Positions 7,827 through 17,365 of a DNA stretch of 60,026 nucleotides are shown here, one piece after another; within the stretch, counting starts at the first letter, position 1, and every line of letters begins with the position of its first letter. This stretch comes from CAZAPG01 sp964486935 (lineage in GTDB: Bacteria; Chloroflexota; Anaerolineae; 4572-78; J111): assembly GCA_964486935.1 (NCBI GenBank), contig CAZAPG010000048.1, positions 1 to 60,026 on the forward strand. Reading direction: 5' to 3'. The notes under the pieces are model-generated. The model was given only the letters and a program-made list of their open reading frames with translations, did not search any database and was not told where the DNA came from. A program made the position numbers and the translations under genes.

Positions 7827-10319
7827 CTAGCTGTCTAACACTTCGCGCACTTTGTTGGCCAGGCTATAGGGCGAAAAAGGTTTTTGCAAAAAGGCGGTAT
7901 CCGCTTCAAGATGGCGGGCAATAGCCTGGTCCGTATAACCCGAGATAAACAGAATCTTAAGCCGGGGATGCGTTTTTCTAAGTTGGTCTACCAGCATTTT
8001 GCCTCCCATTTTAGGCATGACCATATCGGTAATTAGCAAATCAATCCGATGACTATTTTGCGTTTTTATCAGCGATAATGCCTCGATCCCGTTGATTGCC
8101 TGCAAAATTCTGTACCCTTGATTACCCAACACGCGGGCGGCTAAATTTCGCACAGCGGCCTCATCTTCTACCAGTAGAATTGTCTCCTCGCCGCCGGGCA
8201 AATGGTTGGTTTGATGGCCGGCAGATGCAGCCCTGATTTTATCTTTAACGCGGGGCAGGTACACCGTAAAGGTAGCGCCCCGGTTTGGTTGGCTGTATAC
8301 CTCAATATGGCCGTTGTTTTGTTTAACAATACCAAAACAGGTGGCTAAACCCAAACCGGTGCCCTTGCCCACCTCTTTTGTGGTAAAGAACGGCTCAAAA
8401 ATATGGCCTTTAATTTCTTCGGATATGCCGGTGCCGGTGTCGGTAACGGCCAGCATCACATATTCGCCTGTCTCTATTTCGGCATATGGCTGAGTCTGGC
8501 TCTGGCTAATAGTCATATTAGCTGTTTCAATAATTAAGCGGCCGCCGCCAGGCATAGCGTCGCGGGCATTGACAGCCAAATTCACAATTATCTGCTCAAA
8601 CTGGCCGGGGTCAATTTGAACGTGCCACAACTCTGGCGCGGGCCGGGTAATTAACTCAACATCTTCGCCAATTAGCCGGCCCAGCATCTGGCTCATACTC
8701 AGCAGCAAGTTATTCAGGTTGACTACCTGAGGCTCAATCATCTGGCGGCGGGCAAAGGCCAAAAGCTGGCTGGTAAGCTCGGCGGCGCGCTGCGCAATTC
8801 TTTGAATGCCCTCAATATCGGCATAGATAGGGTGGTCGGGCGGCAGGGTATCAATGGCCAGGCCGGCATACCCCATAATTGCCGTGAGCATATTATTAAA
8901 ATCGTGGGCAATTCCGCCGGCCAGGGTGCCGATGGCCTCCATTTTTTGGGCCTGAAGTAACTGCTCCTCAAGCCGCTTGTGTTCCGTAATATCCCGGCTA
9001 ATCCCTAACAGCCCTACAATTTTACCCTGAACATCGCGCAATGGAATTTCAGATACTAAAAACCAGCGCCGATTTCCCTGGGCGTCGATGACCAAATCTT
9101 CCCGGTTGAATGTAGGCAGCCCTGTTTGCAAAACATGTTGGTTTTCGGCATGGTACTTGCCGGCAACTTCCGGCGGATACAAGTCGAAAACCGTTTTCCC
9201 AACCACATCATTCAAGCCAACCCCAACAAATTGTAAGTGAGCCGCGTTGGCCAAAATGTGCCGGCCCTGCTCATCTATAAGGTAAATGTGGTCAGGCAGG
9301 TTATCAATCAGGGTTCGCAGCAGGTTGCGCTCTTCTTCCAGCTTTGCTTCTGCTTTTTGACGGTCGGTTACATCTCTGGCTACGCCAACAATGCCGGCCA
9401 CCCGATGGTCTTCAAAATAGGGCCGTTCTTTGATTTCAAGCATCACCTTTTGGCCGTTTTTGTGAAGAATTTCTACCAGATAGGGCGGGCTTTCCTGACC
9501 CGTTTGCAAGGTTCTTTCGGTGTGAATAACAACCTGTTGATTGATAGGGTTATCGGTTAGCGGGTCGGTATAGTGCAAATTTTGCCACTCTTTGATGGTG
9601 TAGCCGGTAATCTGCTGCACCGACGGCGACAGGTAGGTAAATTGACCCTCGGTATTGTGTCGATAGACAAAATCCCGGGTATGTTCAAGCAAAATACGCT
9701 GTTCTGCGGCCAGTTCTTTTAGCCGCAGGGTTGATTTTTTTAACGCTTCTTCGGCCTGCTTGCGTTCGGTTATATCGGCCACAACGCCCACCAAACTCAC
9801 CACCCGGCCAGTTTCATCCACGGTGGGCGAGGTAGTGCCGTACAGCCACTTTATATCACCATTGGGCCGGGTAATGCGATACTCGTGCGTTACAGTTTTA
9901 CCGGTCAGTTCTTGCCCTAATTTTTGCTCGGCCAGCGGCCTGTCTTCGGGGTGAATAATATTGAGCCACTGCTCAACCCCGCCCATAAAATAATCCGGCG
10001 GGTAGCCGGTAATTTCTTCAACCACGGCCGAGTAGTAATTGTAAATCACCCGCCCCTCGATAATATCGGCGCTCCAAACATAATCGGTAATAGAGTTCAG
10101 AATGGTTTGCAGCGTTGCCTGGCTGGCTTCAAGCGCCGCCTCGGTTTGCTGGCGCTCGGATATTTTTTGCTCCAATTCCAGATATCGTTTTTGCAGCGCT
10201 GCGTGGGCTTCTGCCAACTCGCCGGCATTGAAAAGGGCGGTTATCCGGCGGCGCAGCCGGGCCAACAGAGACGATTGCGAAAAATTATCACCCGGCCTCA
10301 TGGTATTATCATTTTCCAT
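7827..10319 (-). CDS. Soluble hybrid histidine kinase (three PAS-HK-REC)
   Basis: This 830-residue kinase lacks obvious membrane helices. After an N-terminal coiled coil (ALQKRYLELEQKISERQQTE) come three PAS/PAC modules (about 65-195, 205-330 and 335-455). The HisKA motif GGIAHDFNNMLTAIMGYAGL places the phosphorylated residue at His472. An HATPase domain (DTGTGISEEIKGHIFEPFFT) and a receiver with Asp765 in LLITDMVMPKMGG follow. Downstream neighbour and paralogue is the membrane kinase at 4456-7701, 125 bp away in the same direction. The shared C-terminal half suggests tandem duplication followed by exchange of the sensor part. Confidence 0.93.
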   Translation of the reverse strand: MENDNTMRPGDNFSQSSLLARLRRRITALFNAGELAEAHAALQKRYLELEQKISERQQTEAALEASQATLQTILNSITDYVWSADIIEGRVIYNYYSAVVEEITGYPPDYFMGGVEQWLNIIHPEDRPLAEQKLGQELTGKTVTHEYRITRPNGDIKWLYGTTSPTVDETGRVVSLVGVVADITERKQAEEALKKSTLRLKELAAEQRILLEHTRDFVYRHNTEGQFTYLSPSVQQITGYTIKEWQNLHYTDPLTDNPINQQVVIHTERTLQTGQESPPYLVEILHKNGQKVMLEIKERPYFEDHRVAGIVGVARDVTDRQKAEAKLEEERNLLRTLIDNLPDHIYLIDEQGRHILANAAHLQFVGVGLNDVVGKTVFDLYPPEVAGKYHAENQHVLQTGLPTFNREDLVIDAQGNRRWFLVSEIPLRDVQGKIVGLLGISRDITEHKRLEEQLLQAQKMEAIGTLAGGIAHDFNNMLTAIMGYAGLAIDTLPPDHPIYADIEGIQRIAQRAAELTSQLLAFARRQMIEPQVVNLNNLLLSMSQMLGRLIGEDVELITRPAPELWHVQIDPGQFEQIIVNLAVNARDAMPGGGRLIIETANMTISQSQTQPYAEIETGEYVMLAVTDTGTGISEEIKGHIFEPFFTTKEVGKGTGLGLATCFGIVKQNNGHIEVYSQPNRGATFTVYLPRVKDKIRAASAGHQTNHLPGGEETILLVEDEAAVRNLAARVLGNQGYRILQAINGIEALSLIKTQNSHRIDLLITDMVMPKMGGKMLVDQLRKTHPRLKILFISGYTDQAIARHLEADTAFLQKPFSPYSLANKVREVLDS

Positions 10320-10448
10320 TCTAAAACTTTCATCAAATAGCCTTGTTTTAAACTTTCCCCAAAGCTCAATGTAATTCAGCTTCTGGAAAGGTGTTCAATT
10401 TCTAACATTATACCGTCTTTAAAGTATAGTCTCAATAAATCAAAAGAG

Positions 10449-10546
10449 AGTGTGCCCCGGATTTTAGGAAATCGGGACAAATCAGGGGGGATTCGGGGGG
10501 ATACCCCCCGCGCCCCCTGCGCTTTCCCAAATTTTGGGACGCACCC
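10449..10546. repeat. Dispersed palindromic repeat, copy A
   Basis: A 98-bp unit runs from a GGATTTTAGGAAATCGGGAC-like left end, through a G-rich/C-rich core (GGGGGATACCCCCC), to the right end CCCAAATTTTGGGACGCACC. The right end is the reverse complement of the left end of copy C (56791-56906), so the family has terminal inverted repeats. Copy B is at 18546-18630. It is noncoding and resembles a REP or MITE-like element. Confidence 0.75.
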
Positions 10547-10669
10547 ATCAAAAGAATTTAACAAATACAAAAAATTTGTCTTGTAACAAGCCTCTCACGG
10601 CGACCGGCATATGTAATAATGGTTATATTCCTGCCTTTTTTCAAGATAAACAATTTAAGTATCATCTCG

Positions 10670-10737
10670 ATAATTCGGGGAGCAACCTGCCAGACCTCAG
10701 AGGTTTTTAAAACCTCTGAGGTCTTTACCCCGAAAAA
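10670..10737. repeat. Perfect 15-bp palindrome with outer complementary arms
   Basis: GACCTCAGAGGTTTT (10693-10707) is followed after one base by its exact complement (10709-10723). An outer pair, ATTCGGGG before and CCCCGAA after, extends the symmetry. It could form a very stable hairpin just upstream of the exported-protein gene. Terminator, repeat element or both are possible. Confidence 0.7.
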
Positions 10738-10782
10738 TTGAGAAGTTACCAATTTAACTTGTTGGGAGAGGGAATCGCTGCC

Positions 10783-13700
10783 ATGTCAAAACCTGCCAGG
10801 GATATCGCCGCCCTTGTCATGTGGGTTTGGCCCACAATTCTACTGGTTATTATTTTTTGCCTGCCGGCCCCCACTCGCGCCAATGGCCCCATCCACTTTT
10901 TTGAAAATTTCGACTCCTTTGCCTGGGCCGGTTTTACGCCCGCTGCCACCGCCAACGAACTGGATTCAAATATTTGGGCCGTTACCGGCCTGTCCGAGGG
11001 CGCTGTAAACTTTGGCGACTCCCAAACCGGCGGCGATTTTGCCAGAGGGCCGTCGTCCGGCGGCGCAACAACCGGCGGCATTTACGCCTTTGATGTTGGC
11101 GGCGGCAACATAATTCTGGGCGTCCAGCCAACCGACCCCGATTTCACCCCCGGCGAAATCATTCTGCGGCTGCAAAACGATACCGGCGCAACCATCACCC
11201 AACTGGACGTGTCGTATGACATCTGGTATTTTAACGACCAGAATCGCTCAAATGCGCTTACTTTCTCCTACTCGCTCGATGACGTCACCTACACCCCTGT
11301 TGCCGCCCTTGATTTTACCACGCCCCCGGCCGCAGATGGGGCTGGTTGGCAATCTGTCCCGCGCTCGACCACCCTGACCGGCCTCAACATCGCCGCCGGC
11401 GGCAATTTTTATCTCAAATGGACTGGTGATGATGTGCCGGGCGCGGGTTTCAGAGACGAATACGGCCTGGACAATGTGCAGGTCAACCTGCCTGCCGGCG
11501 ATTCGACCCCCTTTGTTGCAACTACTTCGCCCGCCGCTGGCGCGGCCAATGTAGCGGTTGACGCCAACCGCGCCATCAACTTTAGCGAGGCGGTCACGCC
11601 TGCCGGCGCCTGGTTCAGCCTCAACTGTAGCGCCAGCGGAGCGCACAGCGCCGCCGTTAGCGGCGGGCCGCAAAACTACACCCTCGACCCCGATACCGAT
11701 TTTACCCCCGGCGAGATGTGCAGCGTGTCGATTTTAGCCGCCCAAATTACCGACCAGGATGGGCCGCCCGATAGGATGGCCTCGGATTACGCCTTTGATT
11801 TTACCATAGCCGCCGCGCCCGCCGCCTGGATAATTAACGAAATTCACGCCGACCCGCACCCCACCGCCGGCGATGCCAACGGCGACGGCATTGTTGATAC
11901 CTCTCAGGATGAGTTTGTCGAAATTATCAACAACAGCGGCGCTGCCGCCGATATGTCCGGCTGGACCCTGTCCGACGGGATAGGCGTAAAGCATACCTTT
12001 CCGGCAGGCACCATCCTGCCAAATCAATGCGCCATTGTGGTCTTTGCCGGCGGCGCGCCCACCGGTAGTTTTGGCGGCGCGCCGGCCCAAACCGCCAGCA
12101 GCGGCCAGCTTGGCCTCAACAACGGCGGCGACACCCTCACCCTGAGCGATGGCGCGGCCAACCTGGCCGCTTACAGCTACGGCAGCGAAGGCGGCGACGA
12201 CCAGTCGCTCACCCGCCTGCCCGATATTACCGGCCCGGAGCCGCTGGTTAAACACACGCTGGCCGGCGGCGCGCTTTTTTCGCCCGGCACGCGGATTGAT
12301 GGTTCGCCCTTTGCTGCGGCCTGCGGCCCGCCCGACACCCCGCCCGCACTACTCCAGACCACGCCGGCCGCCGGCGCAACGGGCGTTCCCGTTACTTCAA
12401 CCATCCATCTCCACTTTGATGAATTAGTGTCGCTGACGCCCGCCGCCGTTACACTTGAATGTCCCGCCGGGACGCCCATCAGCTTAAATATCACCCCCGC
12501 CTCGCCGGCCCCTGCCGGCCTCTTTACCCTCACCCCGGCGGCCACTCTGCCTCACAGCGCCACTTGTAGCGTAAGCGTTACGGCGGCAGAAGTTGTTGAC
12601 CAGGATGGCGCGCCCGATACGATGGCGGCTGATTACCTGTTTACTTTTGACACCGCCGCGCCGCCCGCGCCGCCCGCCGTCATCCTCATCAGCGAACTGC
12701 TGTACGATGGCCTGACTCCCTCGACCGAAGGGGACGAGTTTGTGGAATTGTGCAATCCCAACTCCGGGCCGGTTGACCTGACCGGCTACAAAGTAGGTGA
12801 TGAAGAAACGGCCGGCGGCGGTGAAAGTATGTATTACCTGCCGCCTGGAACCATTCTGGCCGCCGGCGACTGTTTGGTGATTGCCAAAAATGCGGCCGAT
12901 TTTCAGGCCCGCTTTGGCATGTCCCCAAATTTTGAAATTGGCCACCTGACCAAATACACGGCCTGGGGCAGCGGTAGCTGGTCGCTGGCCAATACCGGCG
13001 ACGAACTGCTGCTGCTTGGCCCCGGCGACGAAATTTTAGATAGCGCGGCCTATCGCAACGGTAATTACGCCCTGCTGGGATTGGAGGCCGACGCCACCGC
13101 CCCCGAACCCCACAGCCTGCAGCGCGTCTGGCCCATTGATACCAATTCCATGCCCCACGATTTTGCGCGGGCCGACCCCACGCCCGGCGCGCTCACCCTG
13201 CCGCCGCCTCCGCCGGGAACTGCGCCGCCCGCCGCGGCGTTGCCCGGCGGCATGAACGCCTACTGGGGGCACCTGCATGCCCACACCACCTACTCCGATG
13301 GCGCCGGCCCGCCGCACTACGCCCTGGCCGTGGCTCGCGCTGCCGGGCTGCACTTTTACGCTATCACCGACCACGGCTGGTGGCTCACCGCCGATGAGTG
13401 GGCCAAAACCCTCACTCAAACCATTAGCGCCACCGCGCCCGGCCAGTTTGTGGCCCTGCGCGGCATCGAGTGGAGCCACGATACCGCCGGGCACATCAAT
13501 GTGTTCAACACCGATACCCTGCTGCGCCGCACCGACCCGCTCTTTGGTGATTTATCGCTGTTTTACACCTGGCTGGCCAACAACCCCAACGTTATCGCCC
13601 AGTTCAATCACCCCGACCCCAGCTACGGCGGCACCTTTCATAACTTTGCGTTTCATCCCGCCGCCGCCCAACTGATGTTTATGCAGGAAATTGGCAACAG

Positions 13701-15261
13701 CGCCCAAAGGTACACCACTTACGAACCCTCGTTTATTCAGGCCAATACTGCCGGCTGGCGCGTTGCTCCCACCAACAATAGCGATACCCACTCTGCTGGC
13801 TGGGGCAGCGATACTCCGGCCCGCACCGGTATTGTCGCCCCGGCGCTGAACCAGGCGGATTTGCTCGACGCCATGCGAGCGCGGCGGGTTTTTGCTACCG
13901 AAGATAGCAACCTGGCCCTGGCCATGCAGGTCAACAATGAATGGATGGGCAGCGTACTGACCGCAACCGGCTCCCTGCCCCTTTCCGTTTACCTGGTTGA
14001 CCCCGACCCGGAGCCAATCACCCTCTATTTGTATGATAACAACTTGCTGCTGGCAACCGCGCCGCTAACCGATTCAACCGGCCAGTGGAGCGTTACGGTA
14101 CAGGCGCTGCCCGGCCACTTCTTTTGGGTTAAAGCGGTTCAGGCTGATGGCGACACGGCCTACAGCGCCCCGGTCTGGTTCGAAGGTCAGGCCCCGGCTG
14201 ATACTATTTTAATCAACGAGATTTTGCCCGCGCCCTACGGCATTGATTGGGATGGCAGCGGCGTTGCCGACCACAACGACGAGTGGATTGAATTATTCAA
14301 CCCGCTCAACCGGCCTGTGGGTTTGGGAGGCTGGCAGTTGCAAGATGCGGCCGGCGTTACCTACAACATCCCGCTGGAGGTATCGATACCGGCCGGCGGC
14401 TTTGCGGTATTGTACCACACCCAAACCGGCGTGGCATTTAATAATGGCGGCGACACGCTAACCCTCATCCACCCCAATGGCACGGTTATTGACTCCTATA
14501 CCTATGGCCATTCTCCCGGTAGCGATGAAAGCTGGTGCCGCCTGCCCGATGGCAGCGGTTTCTGGAGCGATGATTGCCGGCCAACGCCCGGAGGGGCAAA
14601 CATGCAGCGGCCTGCCGCTGAGCCGCTCAAAGTAAAAATTTTTGAAGCCAAACAGCTGACATTAGGGGCCTGGGTGCGGGTGAAAGGCCGGGTTACAGCG
14701 CCGCCCGACCTGCTGGGCAGCCGGGTCATGTATATTCAGGATAGTACCGCCGGTATTCGGGTCTACCTGCCAGCCAATCACGGCCTCTATTTTAATTTGG
14801 GAGATGAGGTGGAAGTTGAGGGGAATTTAGAACTGTTTCGCCAGGAGTTTGAAATTGATGTGGATGATCGCGGCGATGTCCGCCGGGTAGGGTACGGCCC
14901 GCCGCCGCACCCGCTGCCCATTGCCACCACCTCGCTGCTGGAGCCGTATGAGGGGTTGCTGGTGATGCTGCAAGGTCAGGCCGTTCAATTTAGAGGCAGT
15001 TCAACCCTGTGGGTTGATGATGGAACCGGCTGGGCCAAAGTGGTTATTCGGCGCAGCACCGGTATTCGGAAGCCGTTTATAAAAATAGAGACGCCCATTA
15101 CGGTGGTTGGAATTGTCAGCCAGTATTCTGGCAGCAACCCCTCGCGTGATGATTACCAACTGCTGCTACGCTATCGTTCCGATTTGCAGGTGCCAGCCGA
15201 CCCGCCGCCAGAGGTTCCGGCTAACTGGCCCACCTTTTTGCCGGAAACAGGCCAAAAATAA
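10783..15261 (+). CDS. Exported multidomain protein: lamin-tail-like domains, Ig-like domains and a PHP metallohydrolase domain
   Basis: The ATG at 10783 is preferred over an upstream TTG because GGGAGAGGG lies at 10764-10772 and the first residues then form a signal peptide ending near PTRA. The 1492-residue product contains two Ig-like repeats with DQDGxPD...SDYxFxF endings (about 245-345 and 525-630) and three lamin-tail-like domains, each opening with an INE/ISE motif (about 349, 634 and 1142). A PHP domain lies at about 825-1060: GHLHAHTTYSDG with His830, then AITDHGWW, a GIEWSH segment, QFNHPDPSYGG and TNNSDTHS. A late OB-like segment starts near 1296. The metal ligands look intact, so a CehA/McbA-type phosphoesterase activity outside the cell is likely. 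Substrate unknown. Confidence 0.85.
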   Translation: MSKPARDIAALVMWVWPTILLVIIFCLPAPTRANGPIHFFENFDSFAWAGFTPAATANELDSNIWAVTGLSEGAVNFGDSQTGGDFARGPSSGGATTGGIYAFDVGGGNIILGVQPTDPDFTPGEIILRLQNDTGATITQLDVSYDIWYFNDQNRSNALTFSYSLDDVTYTPVAALDFTTPPAADGAGWQSVPRSTTLTGLNIAAGGNFYLKWTGDDVPGAGFRDEYGLDNVQVNLPAGDSTPFVATTSPAAGAANVAVDANRAINFSEAVTPAGAWFSLNCSASGAHSAAVSGGPQNYTLDPDTDFTPGEMCSVSILAAQITDQDGPPDRMASDYAFDFTIAAAPAAWIINEIHADPHPTAGDANGDGIVDTSQDEFVEIINNSGAAADMSGWTLSDGIGVKHTFPAGTILPNQCAIVVFAGGAPTGSFGGAPAQTASSGQLGLNNGGDTLTLSDGAANLAAYSYGSEGGDDQSLTRLPDITGPEPLVKHTLAGGALFSPGTRIDGSPFAAACGPPDTPPALLQTTPAAGATGVPVTSTIHLHFDELVSLTPAAVTLECPAGTPISLNITPASPAPAGLFTLTPAATLPHSATCSVSVTAAEVVDQDGAPDTMAADYLFTFDTAAPPAPPAVILISELLYDGLTPSTEGDEFVELCNPNSGPVDLTGYKVGDEETAGGGESMYYLPPGTILAAGDCLVIAKNAADFQARFGMSPNFEIGHLTKYTAWGSGSWSLANTGDELLLLGPGDEILDSAAYRNGNYALLGLEADATAPEPHSLQRVWPIDTNSMPHDFARADPTPGALTLPPPPPGTAPPAAALPGGMNAYWGHLHAHTTYSDGAGPPHYALAVARAAGLHFYAITDHGWWLTADEWAKTLTQTISATAPGQFVALRGIEWSHDTAGHINVFNTDTLLRRTDPLFGDLSLFYTWLANNPNVIAQFNHPDPSYGGTFHNFAFHPAAAQLMFMQEIGNSAQRYTTYEPSFIQANTAGWRVAPTNNSDTHSAGWGSDTPARTGIVAPALNQADLLDAMRARRVFATEDSNLALAMQVNNEWMGSVLTATGSLPLSVYLVDPDPEPITLYLYDNNLLLATAPLTDSTGQWSVTVQALPGHFFWVKAVQADGDTAYSAPVWFEGQAPADTILINEILPAPYGIDWDGSGVADHNDEWIELFNPLNRPVGLGGWQLQDAAGVTYNIPLEVSIPAGGFAVLYHTQTGVAFNNGGDTLTLIHPNGTVIDSYTYGHSPGSDESWCRLPDGSGFWSDDCRPTPGGANMQRPAAEPLKVKIFEAKQLTLGAWVRVKGRVTAPPDLLGSRVMYIQDSTAGIRVYLPANHGLYFNLGDEVEVEGNLELFRQEFEIDVDDRGDVRRVGYGPPPHPLPIATTSLLEPYEGLLVMLQGQAVQFRGSSTLWVDDGTGWAKVVIRRSTGIRKPFIKIETPITVVGIVSQYSGSNPSRDDYQLLLRYRSDLQVPADPPPEVPANWPTFLPETGQK

Positions 15262-15277
15262 GAGTCAACAAATAAAA

Positions 15278-15308
15278 AATTGACCAGAGAATTTATCCCT
15301 GGTCAATT
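15278..15308 (+). terminator. Hairpin terminator after the exported protein gene
   Basis: Perfect 10-bp arms AATTGACCAG (15278-15287) and CTGGTCAATT (15299-15308) begin 17 bp after the stop codon. The hairpin is flanked by an A-rich left side and an AT-rich right side, with no long T run. Confidence 0.65.
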
Positions 15309-15458
15309 AAATGGTTGTAAAGTATACCAGCCGCTGCTAGCGCCCCAATTATACTACTTGCTGGCACGCTTTACTTGTGGGCCAGTATAAGGGCTGGCAG
15401 CCCAAACTGCTTGAGAAAAGCCTGAGCAGCCGCTGAGTTGGTTAGAAGATACTGCGCA

Positions 15459-15650
15459 TTATTGGCGAAAGCTCAGTACCTGCTGCATTTGTTGGAGTTG
15501 ATATTGAATTTGTAACTGCTCTTTGGTTGGTTCATACGCGCCGGATAGAGCTTGCTGCTTTTCCAAAATTTTCAGGTGTTGCTCAAGCCGGGCAATTTTT
15601 AATACCAGTGTGCCTTCGGTAATTTGGGCTGAACGATTGCCTTGCATCAT
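15459..15650 (-). CDS. Small coiled-coil protein, 63 aa, unknown function
   Basis: From the ATG at 15650 the product is a short, soluble, helix-rich chain: an N-terminal segment ending near TLVLKIARLEQHLKILEKQQ and a Gln-rich tail. A leucine heptad pattern suggests a coiled coil and oligomerisation. GGAGTGGGGGG lies just upstream on the coding strand and favours this ATG over the one 18 bp earlier, which would place the Shine-Dalgarno inside the gene. I recognise no family. It stands alone, about 110 bp downstream of an SH3 lipoprotein gene on the same strand. Confidence 0.5.
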   Translation of the reverse strand: MMQGNRSAQITEGTLVLKIARLEQHLKILEKQQALSGAYEPTKEQLQIQYQLQQMQQVLSFRQ

Positions 15651-15762
15651 AATAACCCCCCACTCCACTGTGCTTGAAGGTTTTTATAATTGTTTGATGC
15701 CTATACATTACCAAAGGATCGTATGATAAGACTGTGATTTTTGTAAGAAAATAGTTAGATTA

Positions 15763-16644
15763 TCACTGGCCCGCCGACAGGTCGCAACCGGTCACGCCGC
15801 GTCCCGGCCAGTCGCCGATAGAGCCGTTCCACACAATATCGCCGCTGGCAAACAACTGCATGGCCTGCTCAAACGAGAGAGATTTTTGGTCGCCCTCAAA
15901 GCGGGCGATGGGGTTTTCTTTAATCAACCGAAGTGTGCCGTTGCTGTATTCAAACAACACATTATCCTGCCCCATGATAAAATCGCCGGAGTGAGGGCCA
16001 ACGACATTGCCGTTGGCAACTTCTGGCAGCAAATTGTTTAACCCGCCGTGCGAGGCGCAGGTGTGGCGCCCGCCATGGTACACCACCAGCGGAATTTCAT
16101 TTAAAACTCGCTGCACGTTAGGGTTGCCGGCATCAAACGCGGGGGCCGGCGCTGAGACAACCGGCAAGGTATTCAGGGCAGATTGGTCTACCTTTACCAA
16201 ATCCGGCTGGGCGCTTATCCAAACCTGGCCGGCATCGCTTTTAACAAGTAGCCATGAGCCGTCGTTGTTGCGGCCAATTATAGTTACCTGGCTATTTGCC
16301 GGAACGCTGCCTGCCACGGCGTAACCGGTGCCCGGCCCCTGGCGCAGGTTTAGATTGGCTAAGGTTTGGGCGGTTACTGTTACGTTTTCTTTAGCGCCGG
16401 TTTGCGTTGTTTCGGCGCTATCATTACCGGCGGCGGCGTTTGCGCCGCCATTCTGAATAGCGCCGGATTCTTCGGCATCTTCTAAAGTGGCAAAGGAGTC
16501 GGCCTCGCTTTCGTTTTGGTCGGGATAGATTGATGTTTCGCCGGCGGGTGTGTCAGAATTGCAAGCTGCGCTGCTAAACAATACAAACAGCAGCATGGCA
16601 AAAACCAACATAAAACCAGAGATAAAACCTAATGTGTACCTCAT
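15763..16644 (-). CDS. Lipoprotein with bacterial SH3 domain
   Basis: This 293-residue protein starts with a hydrophobic signal ending in SSAAC (lipidated Cys28), followed by an acidic, flexible linker to about residue 85. A bacterial SH3 domain (about 88-150) shows the typical LNLRQGPGTGYAVAGSVPAN motif and ends with a WLLVKSDAGQVWIS strand. The C-terminal 125 residues contain VVYHGGRHTCASHGG and two late Trp residues in SGDIVWNGSIGDWPG, and match no family I can name. Binding to cell-wall material is the usual inference for such SH3 domains. AGGAGG precedes the ATG by a normal distance. Confidence 0.8.
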   Translation of the reverse strand: MRYTLGFISGFMLVFAMLLFVLFSSAACNSDTPAGETSIYPDQNESEADSFATLEDAEESGAIQNGGANAAAGNDSAETTQTGAKENVTVTAQTLANLNLRQGPGTGYAVAGSVPANSQVTIIGRNNDGSWLLVKSDAGQVWISAQPDLVKVDQSALNTLPVVSAPAPAFDAGNPNVQRVLNEIPLVVYHGGRHTCASHGGLNNLLPEVANGNVVGPHSGDFIMGQDNVLFEYSNGTLRLIKENPIARFEGDQKSLSFEQAMQLFASGDIVWNGSIGDWPGRGVTGCDLSAGQ

Positions 16645-16906
16645 AATAAAAACCTCCTGATGTTAAAAATGATATTTAGGTGAAAATGTACCGGGGAAGC
16701 GTTGTAGACTTTAGCGGGTTGGGGCGATGTTGATTTTTATCGGGCGCAATCTGGCTTACTTTGGAAAAGTTGTGTTGATCTTGGGTTTTGCGCCCGGAGC
16801 AGTATTTTTATTGTAGCACAAGTGGAACCAGAGTAGTAGATAATACCAGTATAAGCCTATTATTTGCAGCGGTGAAGCGTAGTTTATAGGGATTTTTTAG
16901 GGGGGG

Positions 16907-16927
16907 ACTCCGTAAAAATTACGGAGT
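16907..16927. repeat. Short hairpin ACTCCGTAA...TTACGGAGT
   Basis: Perfect 9-bp arms (16907-16915 and 16919-16927) have a 3-nt loop and follow a run of seven G. It lies 10 bp upstream of the terminator-like hairpin at 16937-16966. Confidence 0.6.
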
Positions 16928-16936
16928 TAGTACAGC

Positions 16937-16966
16937 AAAAGAGCCTTTCGTTTGAAAGGCTCTTTT
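16937..16966. terminator. Orphan bidirectional terminator-like hairpin
   Basis: Perfect 13-bp arms AAAAGAGCCTTTC (16937-16949) and GAAAGGCTCTTTT (16954-16966) with a 4-nt loop have A-run and T-run flanks, so it could work on both strands. The nearest upstream plus-strand gene ends 1.7 kb away. Confidence 0.75.
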
Positions 16967-17365
16967 GTGAGGAAAAGGAGCATCGCCAGGTCGCGTATGA
17001 ATAAATTTGAGGGCGGCGGGTTTTCTGGTAAACCCTGGCACAACCCTGTTGATAATAATTTGCGGTTGACCTCGAAGCTCTTAATTGTTAATTACTATAG
17101 CAGATAAAAATAGGAAAACAATAAGAAAGACATGTAAATTTTATAAGAATTTTAACGCTATCGCTTCAAAAAGGGTGTGTCCGAATGGGGTAAAACGGGA
17201 CGCTAATAAACCGGGTAATTTTCAGTAGAAAGTACGGAACAGATTAGGTAGTTATTCGGGTTGTCAGCCTGTATATAATTTTGATAAAATGAGTAAAAAT
17301 TTTCGGGATGCAGGGATTTGAAATACAAATCGGGGTAACGCCCGCTCTAGAAAGTGAGGAGGACC

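Larger units (their letters stand above)
10320..10782. other. Divergent intergenic region with two repeat elements
   Basis: This 463-bp spacer separates the minus-strand kinase from the plus-strand exported protein. It holds a GC-rich dispersed repeat (10449-10546) and a strong palindrome (10670-10737). No clear promoter for either gene was seen. GGGAGAGGG at 10764-10772 is the ribosome-binding site of the next gene. Confidence 0.6.
16645..17365. other. 721-bp intergenic region with orphan hairpins
   Basis: No credible coding frame was found. It holds a 9-bp inverted repeat (CGGGCGCAA at 16741-16749 and complement at 16788-16796), a hairpin at 16907-16927 and a strong terminator-like hairpin at 16937-16966. 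The part after 17080 is AT-rich. The hairpins do not follow any plus-strand gene, so a small RNA ending at 16966 is possible. Confidence 0.5.

Noticed and set aside
15240..15261. C-terminal LPETG motif in the exported PHP protein
   Set aside because: A sortase signal needs a hydrophobic stretch and basic tail after it. Only two residues follow here and no membrane segment is present.
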